Shown: positions 33,560-45,266 of the stretch, one piece after another
How positions within the stretch are numbered: the first letter of the stretch is position 1
Layout of the letters: every line of letters begins with the position of its first letter
Assembly: GCA_951230915.1 (NCBI GenBank)
Contig: OX579633.1
Location: 26,136,574 to 26,200,573, forward strand
Reading direction: 5' to 3'
Source of the DNA: Antitrichia curtipendula
Lineage: Eukaryota; Streptophyta; Bryopsida; Hypnales; Leucodontaceae
DNA: 64,000 bases
Translations under genes and position numbers: made by a program
Notes under the pieces: model-generated
What the model was told of the DNA's origin: nothing
The model's input: the letters and a program-made list of their open reading frames with translations, nothing else
The model's database searches: none

Positions 33560-36500
33560 CCACTTGGAAAACCAACGCGATGAATAGGAATAAGTTAACT
33601 TTGTTTGCACAAGTAGTGTCAACACTCATCCCGCGGACGATTACGCCAAGGCCATGGCTCATCTTACGACAATCGCACAAGCCCTACATTACAGCCTACC
33701 AGATTACCTCAAACAAACAACTAGGTTCATAACCCTCGAGCTGACAGTCCCATCTACTGCCACAAATGTGGCAAACCGGGACATTACGCACGGGATTGTA
33801 TCCAACTCATGTTAGAAGAAAGAATCAAAGTCATGCAACTACAACTTAACAATATTCAACAAAATCAATCTAAACAACAGGTCCATCTCACCAAGGTCAC
33901 TAATGACTATGACCATAACTCCAATTCTTTAGCCCCGCACATCTAGGCCTACATTAAAGCCTTCCATGATGATCTTGAGATAGGAACCGAAGTTATCAAT
34001 GCTTGTGTGACTCCTAATATCAAAGAAGATTGGTATTTAGAGTTGGGAGCTTCTTCCCATTTCATAGGAAATTTCCATCTACTTAGTCACATCATTCCTT
34101 TTAGAATTCCAAATATTATAACATCGGATGGGTAGATTATGCTAATAGTAGGGCGGGGAATTGTAAGTACCACTGATCCTTCAGGAAAAATAAAAGCTAT
34201 ACACAATATTCTCTATGTCCCTAGTGTCAAGACAATTTTACTCTCAGTTGGCAAACTAACAAATACAAGAATAGGATCTTCTTTGAGTCACAAAAATGTC
34301 TTATCTATGATAAAGACAGTCATAGTATGTTCTTTCTACAAAAGATCAGAGATCCACACAACAATCTGTATACCAACCGCTTTGATCATTTCGAAGTGAT
34401 AGCAGTAGGACCAACCAATTCCCTCAATAGCGATGATGTCAACATACAAACCAAACAACTAGGACAATCCAGCCAATTCCACACTAAAGCACCACAACTT
34501 GACACCACCAGATCATCAACAATGTCTCTACACACATCGGCTTCAACTTCTCAAGGTCCTTGCACCCATCACTCTCAACCATCTACTGCCAATATTCATC
34601 TGTGGCACCAACGACTTGGCCATGTTAATTACCAAATCATATATCATATGACCTTTAGAAATCTGATAGTTGGGGCTCTCCAAACAAGTTTGTCATTTGT
34701 GCCAATTGGGCAAACTATCTTGCAATAGGAAACCTAAGATACGTACTACCTGACCACTACAACTAGTTCATAGCAACCTTTATGGGCCCCTACCAATTCC
34801 TTCTAGGAACTAAAACAAATATATACTTTTATTGATGATTTCTCTCAGAAGACATGGTTGTATTTTCTCACCAACAAATCACAAACCTTAGATTATTTCA
34901 AACAATATCGTGCCCTAGTAGAGACACCCACCCTCAGGATCGGCAGCCTATGAAGTGACAGGGGTGGGGAATATTTTTCTACTTCTTTTCAATCCTATTG
35001 CACAACCAATGAAATAAGTAGACAACTTACAGTAGGTTATTTTCTTCATCAAAATGGGATTTCTAAAAAGAAGAATTGCACCTTATTAGAAGGTATACAT
35101 AGTATGGTCACAAGCACCAATATTCCAAAAGCATTGTGGGAAGAAGTAGCTAGAACTGTCAACTATATCCAAAATTGATGTCCCACCCAAGCTTTGAAAC
35201 TACAGATACCGGAAGAAGCATTTACAAGCATAAAACCATACCTTGGTCATCTCCAAGTCATTGGCTTTATAACCTATTTCCATATCCCTATTGTTAAGTG
35301 TCAAAAATTTTGATGCCAAATCTACTTCTCCAATCTTACTAGGTTACAATAAAAATAGAAAAGCTTGTTGTTTTTATCATCCCTCTAGATGAAAAATTAT
35401 TATTAACAAGGATGTTCAATTTGATGAACATAGATTACTGTTCCATTTGTAGAAACCACAAAACCACTTCAAGATCAAACCTATTTAGACAAACTATTTT
35501 CCCCAACACCTCTTAATCCCTCTCTTCCAATTACTCCTCAAACCACCTTATCTACACACTTGGAACCCTCTCCATCCTATGCACCCACCGGCATCATCCT
35601 ACGACAATTCCCTACCCCAACTCCTTCCTACATTTAGCATGTCTTCCTAAACCTTGATGTCGCCTCCTCACTCAGCTCACCTCCTTCCATCCCTCCTCTT
35701 CTCCCATCAACCACTCCCTTACTGGAAATTGCCCTTAGCCGTTCTGCACGCCCTTGGAGATAGAACATTAGGCTAGACAAATATGAGCTCTGCCTTCCCA
35801 CCCATAGACTTCAGTATCTACATGACTACCCAAATCTTTCCCTAGATAGCATCAACAAATCTGGAACATGACAACATCACCTTCAACCAAGCCAATAACG
35901 ACCTCGGGTGACACCATGCAATGCAAGAAGAAATGAACTTCATATGGAAAAAACAAACATGGGATTTGGAACCTTTAATTCTAGGCAAATGCGCAATAGC
36001 TTGCAAATGGGTCTTCAAGTTCAAACTTGGAATCAATGGATAGATCCCTTATAAAGAAAGCCCACTTGGTAGCTTGTGGATTTGAGTAGCACCAGTGCAC
36101 CACATAATTGACTTTAGGGTAAATGCATACTACACTGGACCATTTTTGGCAAAAATATATACATAAAAGTCCATTTCATTTTTTTGCATATGATTTCTAA
36201 ATTTTTTGATTTTTTTTCTATAATTTCTTTATAGTGTGTTAAAGCAAAAGATGAAAAACAAATTATCAAATTTTCCTTTGTATATTTATATAAAAAAAAT
36301 TCAAAGATGACATCAAATTTTTATTTACTTTAATAAATTGTAGAAATGATTATAATGAAAATTAACTCTATTGAAAGTTAGCCCATCCTTAGAAATACTT
36401 ATTACAACAATTGTGATAAGATAGATTTGTGTAAAATTGATTTTAAGTATGTCTAATGTACTTCTAAAAATCAATACTATTCTGGTAAGATAATGATGCA

Positions 36501-37470
36501 TAAATTAGTCCATATCTACAAACTTAAGGATATAATTTTATATATTTTAAATCAAAACATTTGAATACATTTATACCTATTTAAATATAAGTCCTTCTTT
36601 TGCAAAATATTTGAATTTTCATTAGATCAATGAGTCTTTATCTTAAATGTTGTGGACTATGACAGTAGTAAAGAATACATTTCAAAGTCCTTTACAAATA
36701 ATGCATAAATAATTTTGCAATTTTTTTGGGGGGATTTTATAGATCATCAAGTATGCAACATTAATATGTGTCTTTTTTGATATTCTACAACTTGTATATT
36801 TTTAAATTTATAAGACTTTCAAAAAATCCCACTGAAAAAAGGACTATGACAGTCCATATTGGTCCAGCGTAGTGTGCAATTGCCCTTTAGTGAAATATTT
36901 GCTCCAGTAATCAAATGGGCCACTCTCCACACCACCATTGCCTTAGTTGTTGCAAAACGGTAGGACATTCACCAGATGGACGTGCAAACAACCTTCCTCA
37001 ATGGTCTTCTCAAAGAATGCATCTACATGGGTCAACTTCTTAGATTTAGGATCCGTGGCAAGGAACAACCCGTATGTTGCCTTCTCAAATCCCTCTATGG
37101 ATTGAAGTAGAGCCCTTGGACATGGTACAATCAAATAGATGCAATACTTTGTCACATCAAGTTGCAACGTTGTAAGGCTGATGGCAACATATACTACCTA
37201 CATCGTGAAGGGGAAACCCTGATCCTTATGCTCTACGTTGATGACTTGTTTATTACAAGTAGCTCTGATAAGCTCATTTCTAAATCAAGACATTCCTCCA
37301 CACTGAGTTTGAAATGACAGACCTTGGGAAGATTTGTCGTTATCTTGGCATCGTATTTAAACAAGTTATCTAAGAATTTTTCTACATCAACGCAAATATT
37401 CTTAAGTCTATCCTTCAAGAGTTCAGAATGAGCAACTAGAAGGCTACTTCTATTCCACTCCTAGCAAGGT
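33560..37470 (+). mobile_element. Decayed Ty1/copia LTR retrotransposon, internal region
   Basis: Domains appear in copia order with stops and frame changes. A CCHC zinc knuckle (CHKCGKPGHYARDC) is at 33758-33799. A protease-like stretch at about 34030-34250 has ELGASSH where DSGAS.H is expected, so the catalytic Asp is lost. The GAG-pre-integrase motif HLWHQRLGHVN is near 34600. Integrase core fragments (FIDDFSQKTWLYFL) are at about 34830-35240. Reverse transcriptase is split at 35890-36112 and 36890-37440, with YVDD at 37234-37245. A 769-bp element interrupts the RT. RNase H and both LTRs are not recognised, and similarity stops near 37467. It cannot be autonomous. Confidence 0.88.
36117..36885. 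mobile_element. 769-bp inverted-repeat element inserted in copia RT, TSD TTTA
   Basis: The left end GGGTAAATGCATACTACACT, continuing GGACC, pairs with the right end GGTCCAGCGTAGTGTGCAAT, continuing TGCCC. The terminal repeats are ~25 bp with a few mismatches. TTTA occurs on both sides (36113-36116 and 36886-36889). Removing the element and one TTTA brings the RT reading frame before and after the site back into register, which fixes the insertion boundaries. The interior is AT-rich and non-coding. It has GGG termini and a 4-bp duplication like the elements at 32571 and 44052, but a different interior. Confidence 0.9.
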
Positions 37471-39572
37471 TGTCACAATGGACGGACCATCCGCTTGCCT
37501 GTCCATCCAATTTGCATGTTCGGTAGAGGTGCTTGCCCTTCTGACGTAGTCAATAAGTAATTGACTTTTTGACAAGGTAAAAAATACAAATAAGGACTTA
37601 CCTTAGCCACCTAGCTACCAACGCAAGTTGGGACATAGATGCAAATAGGTTGGGTATTGACTTAGGAAGCGCAAGGACGTAAAATCATCACGAGTGTGGA
37701 CACATGACTTGGATGGATCATTCTCTAATGTTTGTGATGGGTCTTTTGCCTATGATGGGTTGGTTTATCTTACCAAGAATGTAGGAAGGTCTTTTAACTT
37801 TACAAATGCTCTTTTACATTTTCTTAAACTAAAATAGAAGATTAATAGTTCTTGTTTCAATTATGTTTTATTTTTTATTTTAAAAAGGTCTTGAAATTTA
37901 AAGAACTTTGAGAGAACTTTTGTTTTCATTTTGTCTTGTTGAATGAGCACATATAAAACGACCCACCTAATTTTTCTATGATTGTGTAGATAGGTCAAGA
38001 ACTCAAGATGGGAAGCTACATGGAAAATGACAAGGATAGGCTACCAAGAATTCACAATGTAGTTGTACTCTTATATTAGTCTTACTAGTTCAAAACAAAA
38101 TTGATAAAATTTGGAAATTTTGAATATATATTTGGAATCAAAGACCTCAAATTAAATAGCAACCCAAGATAGGGGTAGAATTTTGCATCTATATTACAAG
38201 TAACAAGTGGAGAAGGAAAAAAATCTCACCTTTTACAAAAGGTAGAGTGGATCCCATGACTGTTATAATGTAATCTATTTTGGAATCTCTAAAGCTATGT
38301 ATCGGCAAAAGCTAATGTATCTAAGGTAGAAAACACAATTTGTGCCACTACTTAAAAGCCTCATGTATGTACCATGATATATATCAATAATGTACATTTC
38401 AAATTTTCAAATGCAGATTTTTTATATATAGTAGTCAACAAGGCAACACATGTAGTCACATGGTGCAAATACGGCCTCCTATATTATTTGATGGATTTGT
38501 CTTAAAAAATTGATTTGAATGTGTTTCCTAGAAAGAGATTCATTGATTCAATCTACCAAAAAAATAATATTGCAATATACCATTGTTTTAAGATAAGATA
38601 TATTAGAATAATTTTTGGCTTAACACAACCAACAAACTTTAGGAATTAACCCTACAACGTTGCAAAGGTCAAAAGTGTCCAATGGATGACTTTTGAGATT
38701 CCTACAAAATGAAGATTGAACTTATTGGTCGAAAAATTGGATTTTTTGGGGCGAAATACCTTAGTAAGAGGTCTCATCATTTTATAAATTTGCATAGGAA
38801 GTAAAAATTGGAACCAATTGTAAAGGATAGCAGGTCGTCAAACATGGTAGAACCATCTATTACCAACCACAAATCCATTGGCAACCAATAGGGTGTGTGA
38901 ATTTCAACAGAGTCTGGGACTGGTTTCTATGATTAGTTTTCTAGATGGTTATAATAAGGTTCATTTTGGAAATCTTCCATGATTATAGTGTAACTATGAT
39001 ATATGTTATAAGTGTCTATATTATAAGTATTTATATTATAAGCACCTTCAATGGTTGTAATATTTCTACTTATATATATGCTCATAACTCACATGCTTGC
39101 ATTTTAATACTCACATACTAGCACTGTTGATGTGCTTAATGACACATGTCCCTAATTCTGGGTGCTCAAGTCAACAAGAAGTACTCTCACAATGAGCAGT
39201 TATCATAGAATCTTTATATTGGATATGGGTGCAGTCCAATTTTTGCTTCCAAAACTCATTAAAATTCAATTCAAAGAAAAAAAATAACAAAAAGAAAAGG
39301 TCTTCTATAGTAGTTTGTCTTCCAATGAGTACTTTTTTATTTTCTTAAGCCAACTATTTACACCTTTACATTAGTCGCCCCCCAAACTGATAATGTGACA
39401 AAAAATAATTACATAACAATGGACTCTCAACCATTGTTTGGGTTAGACAAAAATGATTGTCCAAGCTATGATTAAGAGTACGTCAAATTTTTTTCCTAAA
39501 AAACTAAAAATTTATTTGTTATTTGTTATTTGTAGAGAGAAAAGAATATAAGTCAAACAATATGATTTTGAA
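37471..39572. other. AT-rich intergenic DNA
   Basis: No gene recognised. It contains one copy of a dispersed repeat at about 39297-39365 (GTCTTCTATAGTAGTTTG and so on) also found near 56045, 25770 and, inverted, 24120. A short tandem of TATATTATAAGTATT-like units is near 39000-39050. Confidence 0.5.
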
Positions 39573-39751
39573 CTTTGGGCTTGACCTTTGGAGGCTTCAC
39601 ACTTACAGCTGTCCAAGTCAAGAGGCCGTACCCAAACTTTGGATGAGAGTCCAAAAAAATGGGCTCTTAATAGGCATTTTTGGGGGATTCTCATCCAAAG
39701 CTTGGACACGGTCTCTTGACTTGGACGGCCGTAGTGTGAAATGGCCCAAAG
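39573..39751. mobile_element. ~180-bp hairpin element upstream of the MED15-like gene
   Basis: The left arm (39573-39650) contains GTCCAAGTCAAGAGGCCGT and CTTTGGATGAGA. The right arm (39683-39751) carries the reverse complements TCTCATCCAAAG and GGTCTCTTGACTTGGAC. The outer ends share CTTTGGGC / GCCCAAAG. Arms are ~85-90 percent alike by eye. No target duplication identified. It lies 280-460 bp before the ATG at 40033. Confidence 0.75.
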
Positions 39752-40032
39752 GGCTAAGTGCCCGACTATGGGTGGTTCTGCCCTATCTTGTCGTACAGAC
39801 TTTGTCGTGCAGACGTCACTGCTCCTGATATCAGAATTCCATTCTTCCGACATCGGAGTTGGGAATTGGGAACCGCGTGTACAGACTTTGTACAGTAGCA
39901 AGTTACAGGCCCTCAAGCTTCTGAATTGGAGGAACTCAGTGCTTCTGGGGGACCTTTAGGAGTTCCTGCGGTGCGCATCTCACTTCTTTTCTTTCACCCT
40001 CCGCCGCTTTTCAGATCATCTCGCTGCGCAAC

Positions 40033-40995
40033 ATGGACTACGCTGCAAGTAAGTAGTTGTTGTCTCTCTCGCAATCCTCTCTCGCAATCGTACTGGTGTC
40101 CAGGGAGTTGGGGTTTGCTTTGGCAGTTTGCGCTCTCTCTGGTTTGGTGTCTGTGATTATGGAGTTTTGTCCTCTGTTTGTTCTCTGTTTGAATCAACTC
40201 TCTGTCAACGAGGGCGCCCTCGCGGGACGCCACAGGTCAACCGACGATCGGTACTTAGGGCCTTCCACGCGCCAACATCTTGCGATTCTCACTTCGGACT
40301 GGAAGCCCGTGTGGCACTCTGTTTTGATTAGTTAGGGCAGACTACTGATCGATTAGAACTGATGAACTGGATCAATTATTTTACAGAACCTGGATTTCGC
40401 GGGATGAGCGTAGCACGGAACCCTGACGACGACAAGAAAGAAGTCTGGGTCAAGGTGTGTTAATGTCGGTGTGAATGCGTTGGACTCAAGCTTGTGTGTC
40501 TAAGGGATAATTACTTGAAGTTGCTGTTGCTGTTCCTATTGTTGTATTTGGCGTCATATTAAAATTTGTGTTTGTTTGGTTTGTAGCTTCAAGGGCTGAA
40601 ATCTACCTACCTGGAGGATATGATTGAGCTCTATGGAATGCTTACCGCCCGAAGCAACCAGGTTCTAGCCCTTTGCCCAACCGTTCTCACAGATAGCGCG
40701 CATAGGTACATGGACTTGTTTAGCTAAATCTGTCTTGGTCTGAACAAAACGAATGAGACTTAGTCATGGCCTGATTGAATTGGGTTGTGTTTTTGTGATT
40801 GTTCAGCCCATGCCCGCTGAGCAACTTCAGAAACTCAAGCACTATAAGGACGTTTTGCATCGGATGATACCCTATCTGCGAGTCCCGCAGGAGCGGGTGC
40901 CAAAAGAATTCAACATCGACAAAGTCGAGGCTTTTGAGAAACAGATCATGAATATCATGGAAACGTTCAAGAGGAGGCGTCACGGTGCAGCTTAA
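40033..40995 (+). CDS. MED15: Short Mediator subunit 15-like protein (115 aa)
   Basis: Four exons joined by GT-AG introns: 40033-40048, 40387-40454, 40587-40661, 40807-40995, 348 nt in total and in frame. The product starts MDYAAKPGFRGMSV. It then has a helical region with EVWVKLQGLKSTYLEDMIEL, AEQLQKLKHYKDVLHRMIPY and FEKQIMNIMETFKRRR. This pattern (lysine-rich helix, KLK..K..L.RMI.FL, then YEKQI near a basic end) matches a conserved block inside plant MED15 (for example Arabidopsis MED15a) and short MED15-related proteins. MED15 is a tail-module Mediator subunit that links activators to RNA polymerase II. The KIX domain and Gln-rich regions of full MED15 are absent, so this is a stand-alone version of the downstream block. 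The first exon is only 16 nt and is the least certain part. Confidence 0.78.
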
Positions 40996-41449
40996 GATCA
41001 AGTCTGCCTTCTGCAGGTGTCGTACACAACTCCAATGCATCGGGCAGTCTACACATCAAGGTATCTGCTGGAGACGAGACGCCACGGTGCTGCTTCGTTC
41101 TAAAGGGAGAGATGAAGATGAGACTCACTACTAGGGTCTGGACAATAAGAAATGGAAATGGGAGGACAATGGAAGATGGAAATTAGAATGTGGATACGTG
41201 TTCGTTTTGGTGTTCCTTGTGGATTGCACTACCTAGTACAGTTTTTTTGAAACGAAGGGTCAATCCCAATGTTTAAACCTATTGCATTTCATATATAAGG
41301 TAGTTTTAGTTGAATAACTTTGTTGCTGTACTGTACATGAAGGCATCGTTTCGCCTTGTGACAGTAGCTTGTCTATCTATCCAGTGGATAGCCGTAAATA
41401 ATAATAAAAATTACAAAATTGTTTACGTTAGATTTTTTTTGTGTAAATA

Positions 41450-42300
41450 ATGGTCGCATACTGGTTTAGATTTAAAAAAATTCCTATCCAACTTTGTTTT
41501 GGGGGGGAACTACCACAATTCTACAACTCACATTTGCGTATAATTTTCTGTCAATTGGTTCGTTTTCCAAATTAGAGTTTTCAGTGTCCCACATAACCGA
41601 CGAGACTAAAGTTTCACCTTAGTCGGCACGTTTGATCCCAGAATCCACTCTCCTTGCCGACAATCAATGCTGGCGGACTTCAACAGAATACATCAATGTG
41701 TTTTGCCAACAGAAGGATACTTGCCCGGCTACTTCCTTTCACGTACTCGGTAAAATTTTCAAGCGCCCGATTCTCAAGTTAACGGTCGGCAGATCTTTTC
41801 GGCAGGTAAGTAAAGACTGCAACATGGCCCATTCAATTAGCAATGTGCTTTTTAAAATGTTGGCAGCAATAGCATTCAGATTTCGCATGGACAGAGTCTT
41901 CGTGGTCTGAGTCGCTGCTCTACAAAAACCTGCATCCCGAGGATACAGATCTATTTCCGGCGTTGCTCCATATGATAAATCAGTGACTTTGGTATGTGCC
42001 TTCAAGAGTTTTGTCGGTGCTGTAGAAGTGGTTCATACAGGGATCCAAATTTCTAGAGTCGGCTAGTCTCTGATTCATCGTTGCACCGGTTACTTTTGAA
42101 AACCTCTCTCCTGTGACGGAACCCTCTTCTTCAATTGATACCTTCAGTTTCAATGCCTGTGCAGATAGTTCGTCAGCACTTCAGACCAGGGATGCAATTG
42201 AAGTTACGCCAAGTCTAGGCTTAGAGGAATTTGCGCATCCGCGACATGGCCGTGAACCAAGTTAGATGGGAGCATGTGGCAACTTTTATGAGAATGCAAA
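41450..42300 (+). pseudogene. Gene-like mixed-composition stretch, unresolved
   Basis: Open stretches with coding-like composition occur in series: 41626-41820 (LIPESTLLADNQCWRTSTEY), about 41908-42065 (VAALQKPASRGYRSISGVAP) and about 42088-42270 (VTFENLSPVTEPSSSIDTFS). They do not join through clear splice sites into one protein, and I recognise no family. This may be a decayed gene or an unusual 3' flank of the MED15-like gene. Confidence 0.2.
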
Positions 42301-42778
42301 CAAGGTAGAAGTACCTATTCCTGATAACTTAAGCATTTCAGCCTGAACGGGATGGGAAATTCGTTTGAAAAACTGAGCTCAACGTGTGCAAACATAAGGA
42401 TGAGGAAGAATGCAAAAGAAAAACAGTTTGTTTTTTCCGAAGAATGAATATTTTATTCAATACAAATGTGGATTTTTCACCGGGACCCATTTTCGTCTCA
42501 TAGACTCACCTATTGCGGTTAGCTTTGGCACTTCTTCCTAAGCAAGGAGGGAAGAGAGATGAATGGACGATAAGGTACGAACAAAGAATCTTTCTCAATG
42601 AATAGTGCATCCAACTATTGTTCACAATAGGTCAACTTGAAAAGTCATGATTGGGGGTACCTTCTACCTTTATAAACTATGACATCTGGATTAAACATAT
42701 CTTTAACATAGAGATGGGCCATTCACACCCAATCTTAACAAAATTGGTTCATGACTATTAAGGTAGGAGGCTTGAATT

Positions 42779-43188
42779 TACTAAAAGAAACTTGCATTTT
42801 AGGTGGCGTTTTGTAATATTTTTAAACGTATTTTAGGTGACGTCCAAAGCAACAAAACCATATTTTTATATCAACAATACGTTCAACATAACATCAATGT
42901 TGACATAAAAACATGGACTTGTTGCAACAGACGCACTAGTAGAAAATGCAGGAATTTAGACATAATTCTGTTGATTTGGATGTGTTGTCCCGGTCACTGT
43001 TTTGTTGATTTCAACAGAAATCTGTTAAAATTAACAGATTTCTGTTGAAATCAACAAAACAGTGACCAGGACAACACGTCCAAATCAACAGAATTATGTC
43101 TAAATTCCTGCATTTTCTATAGTACGTCACCTAAAATACGTTTAAAAACATTACAAAACACCACCTAAAACACAAGTTTCTTATAGTG
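42779..43188. mobile_element. 410-bp CACTA-type MITE, TSD ATT, carrying a nested element
   Basis: The right end reads CAAGTTTCTTATAGTG; its reverse complement CACTATAAGAAACTTG matches the left end ACTAAAAGAAACTTG, and the terminal repeats extend ~65 bp through AAACGTATTTTAGGTGACGT. ATT flanks both sides (42776-42778 and 43189-43191). The terminal sequence is shared with the 26621-26838 element. A second element (42934-43123) is inserted in it, so the original length was about 217 bp, the same as the 26.6-kb copy. Confidence 0.9.
42934..43123. mobile_element. 190-bp near-perfect palindromic MITE, TSD ACG, nested
   Basis: The whole element is an inverted repeat centred near 43029, with only a few mismatches over ~95-bp arms. 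It begins CACTAGTAGAAAATGCAGG and ends CCTGCATTTTCTATAGT. The centre reads TCTGTTAAAATTAACAGA. ACG flanks it on both sides (42931-42933 and 43124-43126). The CACTA terminus and 3-bp duplication place it in the CACTA group. Such a palindrome would fold into a long hairpin as RNA or single-stranded DNA. Confidence 0.88.
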
Positions 43189-43462
43189 ATTGTGGGGGGT
43201 AATTTTGAATCAACCCTATTAAAAGGCAGAAAGTGTACGTATGTTGTTGAAAATGGATGATATGTTCTAGAGTCAGAAAATGCTATTGCTTTTGCTTTAT
43301 TTAAGGATTGTTTTCAATTGACACTAGTCACTGTAACGAGCTAAAATGAAATCTTCATTAACTTAGTCTAAAATACAAGAGTATGCAAGGAAGTGTAGTA
43401 ATTTAGGACTCACATGAACAAGCTAAGGATTCTGCAAATTACTTTTTGGACAAAGTTGTATA

Positions 43463-43525
43463 ATTCAAAGGTCATTTGATTCAAAGGTCATTTGATTCAA
43501 AGGTCATTTGATTCAAAGGCATTTG
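43463..43525. repeat. 16-bp minisatellite, four copies
   Basis: ATTCAAAGGTCATTTG is repeated three times head to tail from 43463, followed by a 15-bp variant lacking one base. Simple replication slippage is likely. Confidence 0.92.
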
Positions 43526-44051
43526 TACATGCTATAGCCTAGGAGCAAGAATAGCATCCTTTGAGATTTAGTTTTTAATAAAGCTACAAAAAATTTATCC
43601 TTTTTCGTTGCATTATTTGGCCCATAGATCTCTATTTCTCCTTAGATGCATGGTTGAAGAGCCTACCTTAACCCTTAAACGCTCAAAACATCCCAAAATG
43701 GCCTACAATTTTTGATACCATACAATATCATATAGTATTTTGGTCTTAATGAAATTCATTGTTCAGCTTTTTGGTTGTTCATTAATTGTGTAGTAAGAGT
43801 AATGTAGTTTCTATACTATGGTTTGAGTTGGCCAATTTTGAATGGGTGGCTCATTCCTTCACATACTCATTTGAACCTTCATTAAATCTTATCAGTCTTG
43901 GGATGTGGGATAAAAGCACAAAATTACAGACTCAATCAATAGTCAATGCGTGGAAATTTGTGCATTGTTAGGCTTTCAATTCATTCTCTTTATTGCTAGG
44001 CATATGGTATTGTACTCCGTAATTCGAAAACCGTATGCCAAGTGTTGAATA
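43526..44051. other. AT-rich intergenic, nothing recognised
   Basis: No conserved motif or exon seen on either strand. Confidence 0.5.
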
Positions 44052-44763
44052 GGGTGAAGGCAAGAAACACTTGTACTATTTTGTGTCACATCTTCAAATC
44101 GAAAGTCGTTGTGTGGTATAAGTTTTAGGGAAATGATGCAAACAACTTGAAACTCATATCAAAGTTGGGCGTATATGTGCCCAACGCGCTGCAATTTTTT
44201 GGATTTTTCCAAAATTCATTGTGGAGGAGAAAGTGAATTTCAAAAAAATGCCACAAATTCACTTTTGGAGGTTTCTAGTACTATGGAGTACCTTTTTTGA
44301 AGTCATTGAAGTTGTAACTTGGCATGCTTGTTTATATGAGTAAATTCCAACTTCTCAGGGAAGGGATTTTGAAAATATTGCTTCTAGTGCCATGTGGAAG
44401 GCCCTAAAGTGTCATGACTTCCACTGTAATTTCGGAGAAACTGAGAAATCAAATTCAATTTGTCATTGTGCGGATGCCCTCTTCAATGACTTAGGAGAAA
44501 TGGCCATTTTTTTCCTTAATTTTTTAAAGTCATTCAGTATTTATGAAAAATCAAAATCTAAACTGGCATTTTCTACGAATTATGGCAGCCTATGGCAGAA
44601 CATAGTACTGGAGCGTAGTGAGTAGTAGTGCATAATACTGGTTCATGAAAAATTTCCTCTGCTGTGACGTTCCTAGTACTCACAGTACTCGTAGTACACG
44701 TAGTACTGGTCATGAAAAACACCAAAACGCAACAAATAGTACAAGTGTTTCTTGCATTCACCC
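44052..44763. mobile_element. 712-bp inverted-repeat element with 4-bp TSD (AATA)
   Basis: The left end GGGTGAAGGCAAGAAACACT, continuing TGTACTATTT, matches the reverse complement of the right end (AAATAGTACAAGTGTTTCTT, continuing GCATTCACCC). AATA lies on both sides (44048-44051 and 44764-44767). Termini and some interior blocks match the 32571-33301 element, so they are two copies of one family with the same duplication length and nearly the same size. The interior near 44615-44705 contains several GTAGTACTGG-like repeats. No transposase. Confidence 0.88.
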
Positions 44764-45266
44764 AATATAAGGTCTCTAAATTTAAGTGCCGGTTCAATAT
44801 ATCATAATCTCCAATTCTAATCACCAATCCTATATAGCAAGATGTAAGAAAAAGTGGTAGGATCAAAGAATCTTCTCCACATTCAAACTCCAACTATGGT
44901 AGCGTGCATCTAATTAGAAGAGGAGCTCTTTCCACAGATATGTGGATACAAACATTCAAAGGATATTTTTGGTAGACAACCTCCCCCAAAACAATTTAGA
45001 TGCAAACATTTGAGGGACATTTTTGGTAAACAACCCTCCAAAAAACAATTTAGTGGCAATTGGAATCAAAATTATCAGAGTCAAAATGATTTTAATATAA
45101 TTTATTGAAGTGGAATTGCCATAGGGGTCTATAAATAGAGTAGGCCACTACCAACAATGAAGAATGTAGCAATCAACATAGTTTGCGACAGTCCTTACTG
45201 TGAAAGCCGCGAGCGACTAGGCGGGGGGGCACTAAACTCCCCTTCACATTACAAAAATAAACAGGA
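44764..45266. other. Intergenic, AT-rich
   Basis: Contains a diverged direct repeat (ACAAACATTCAAAGGATATT near 44948 and CAAACATTTGAGGGACATTT near 45003, each followed by TTTGGTA.ACAA). No gene recognised. Confidence 0.5.

Noticed and set aside
33302..37600. LTRs of the copia element
   Set aside because: I looked for a TG...CA direct repeat pair and a Met-tRNA primer site around the copia core and found none I could support.
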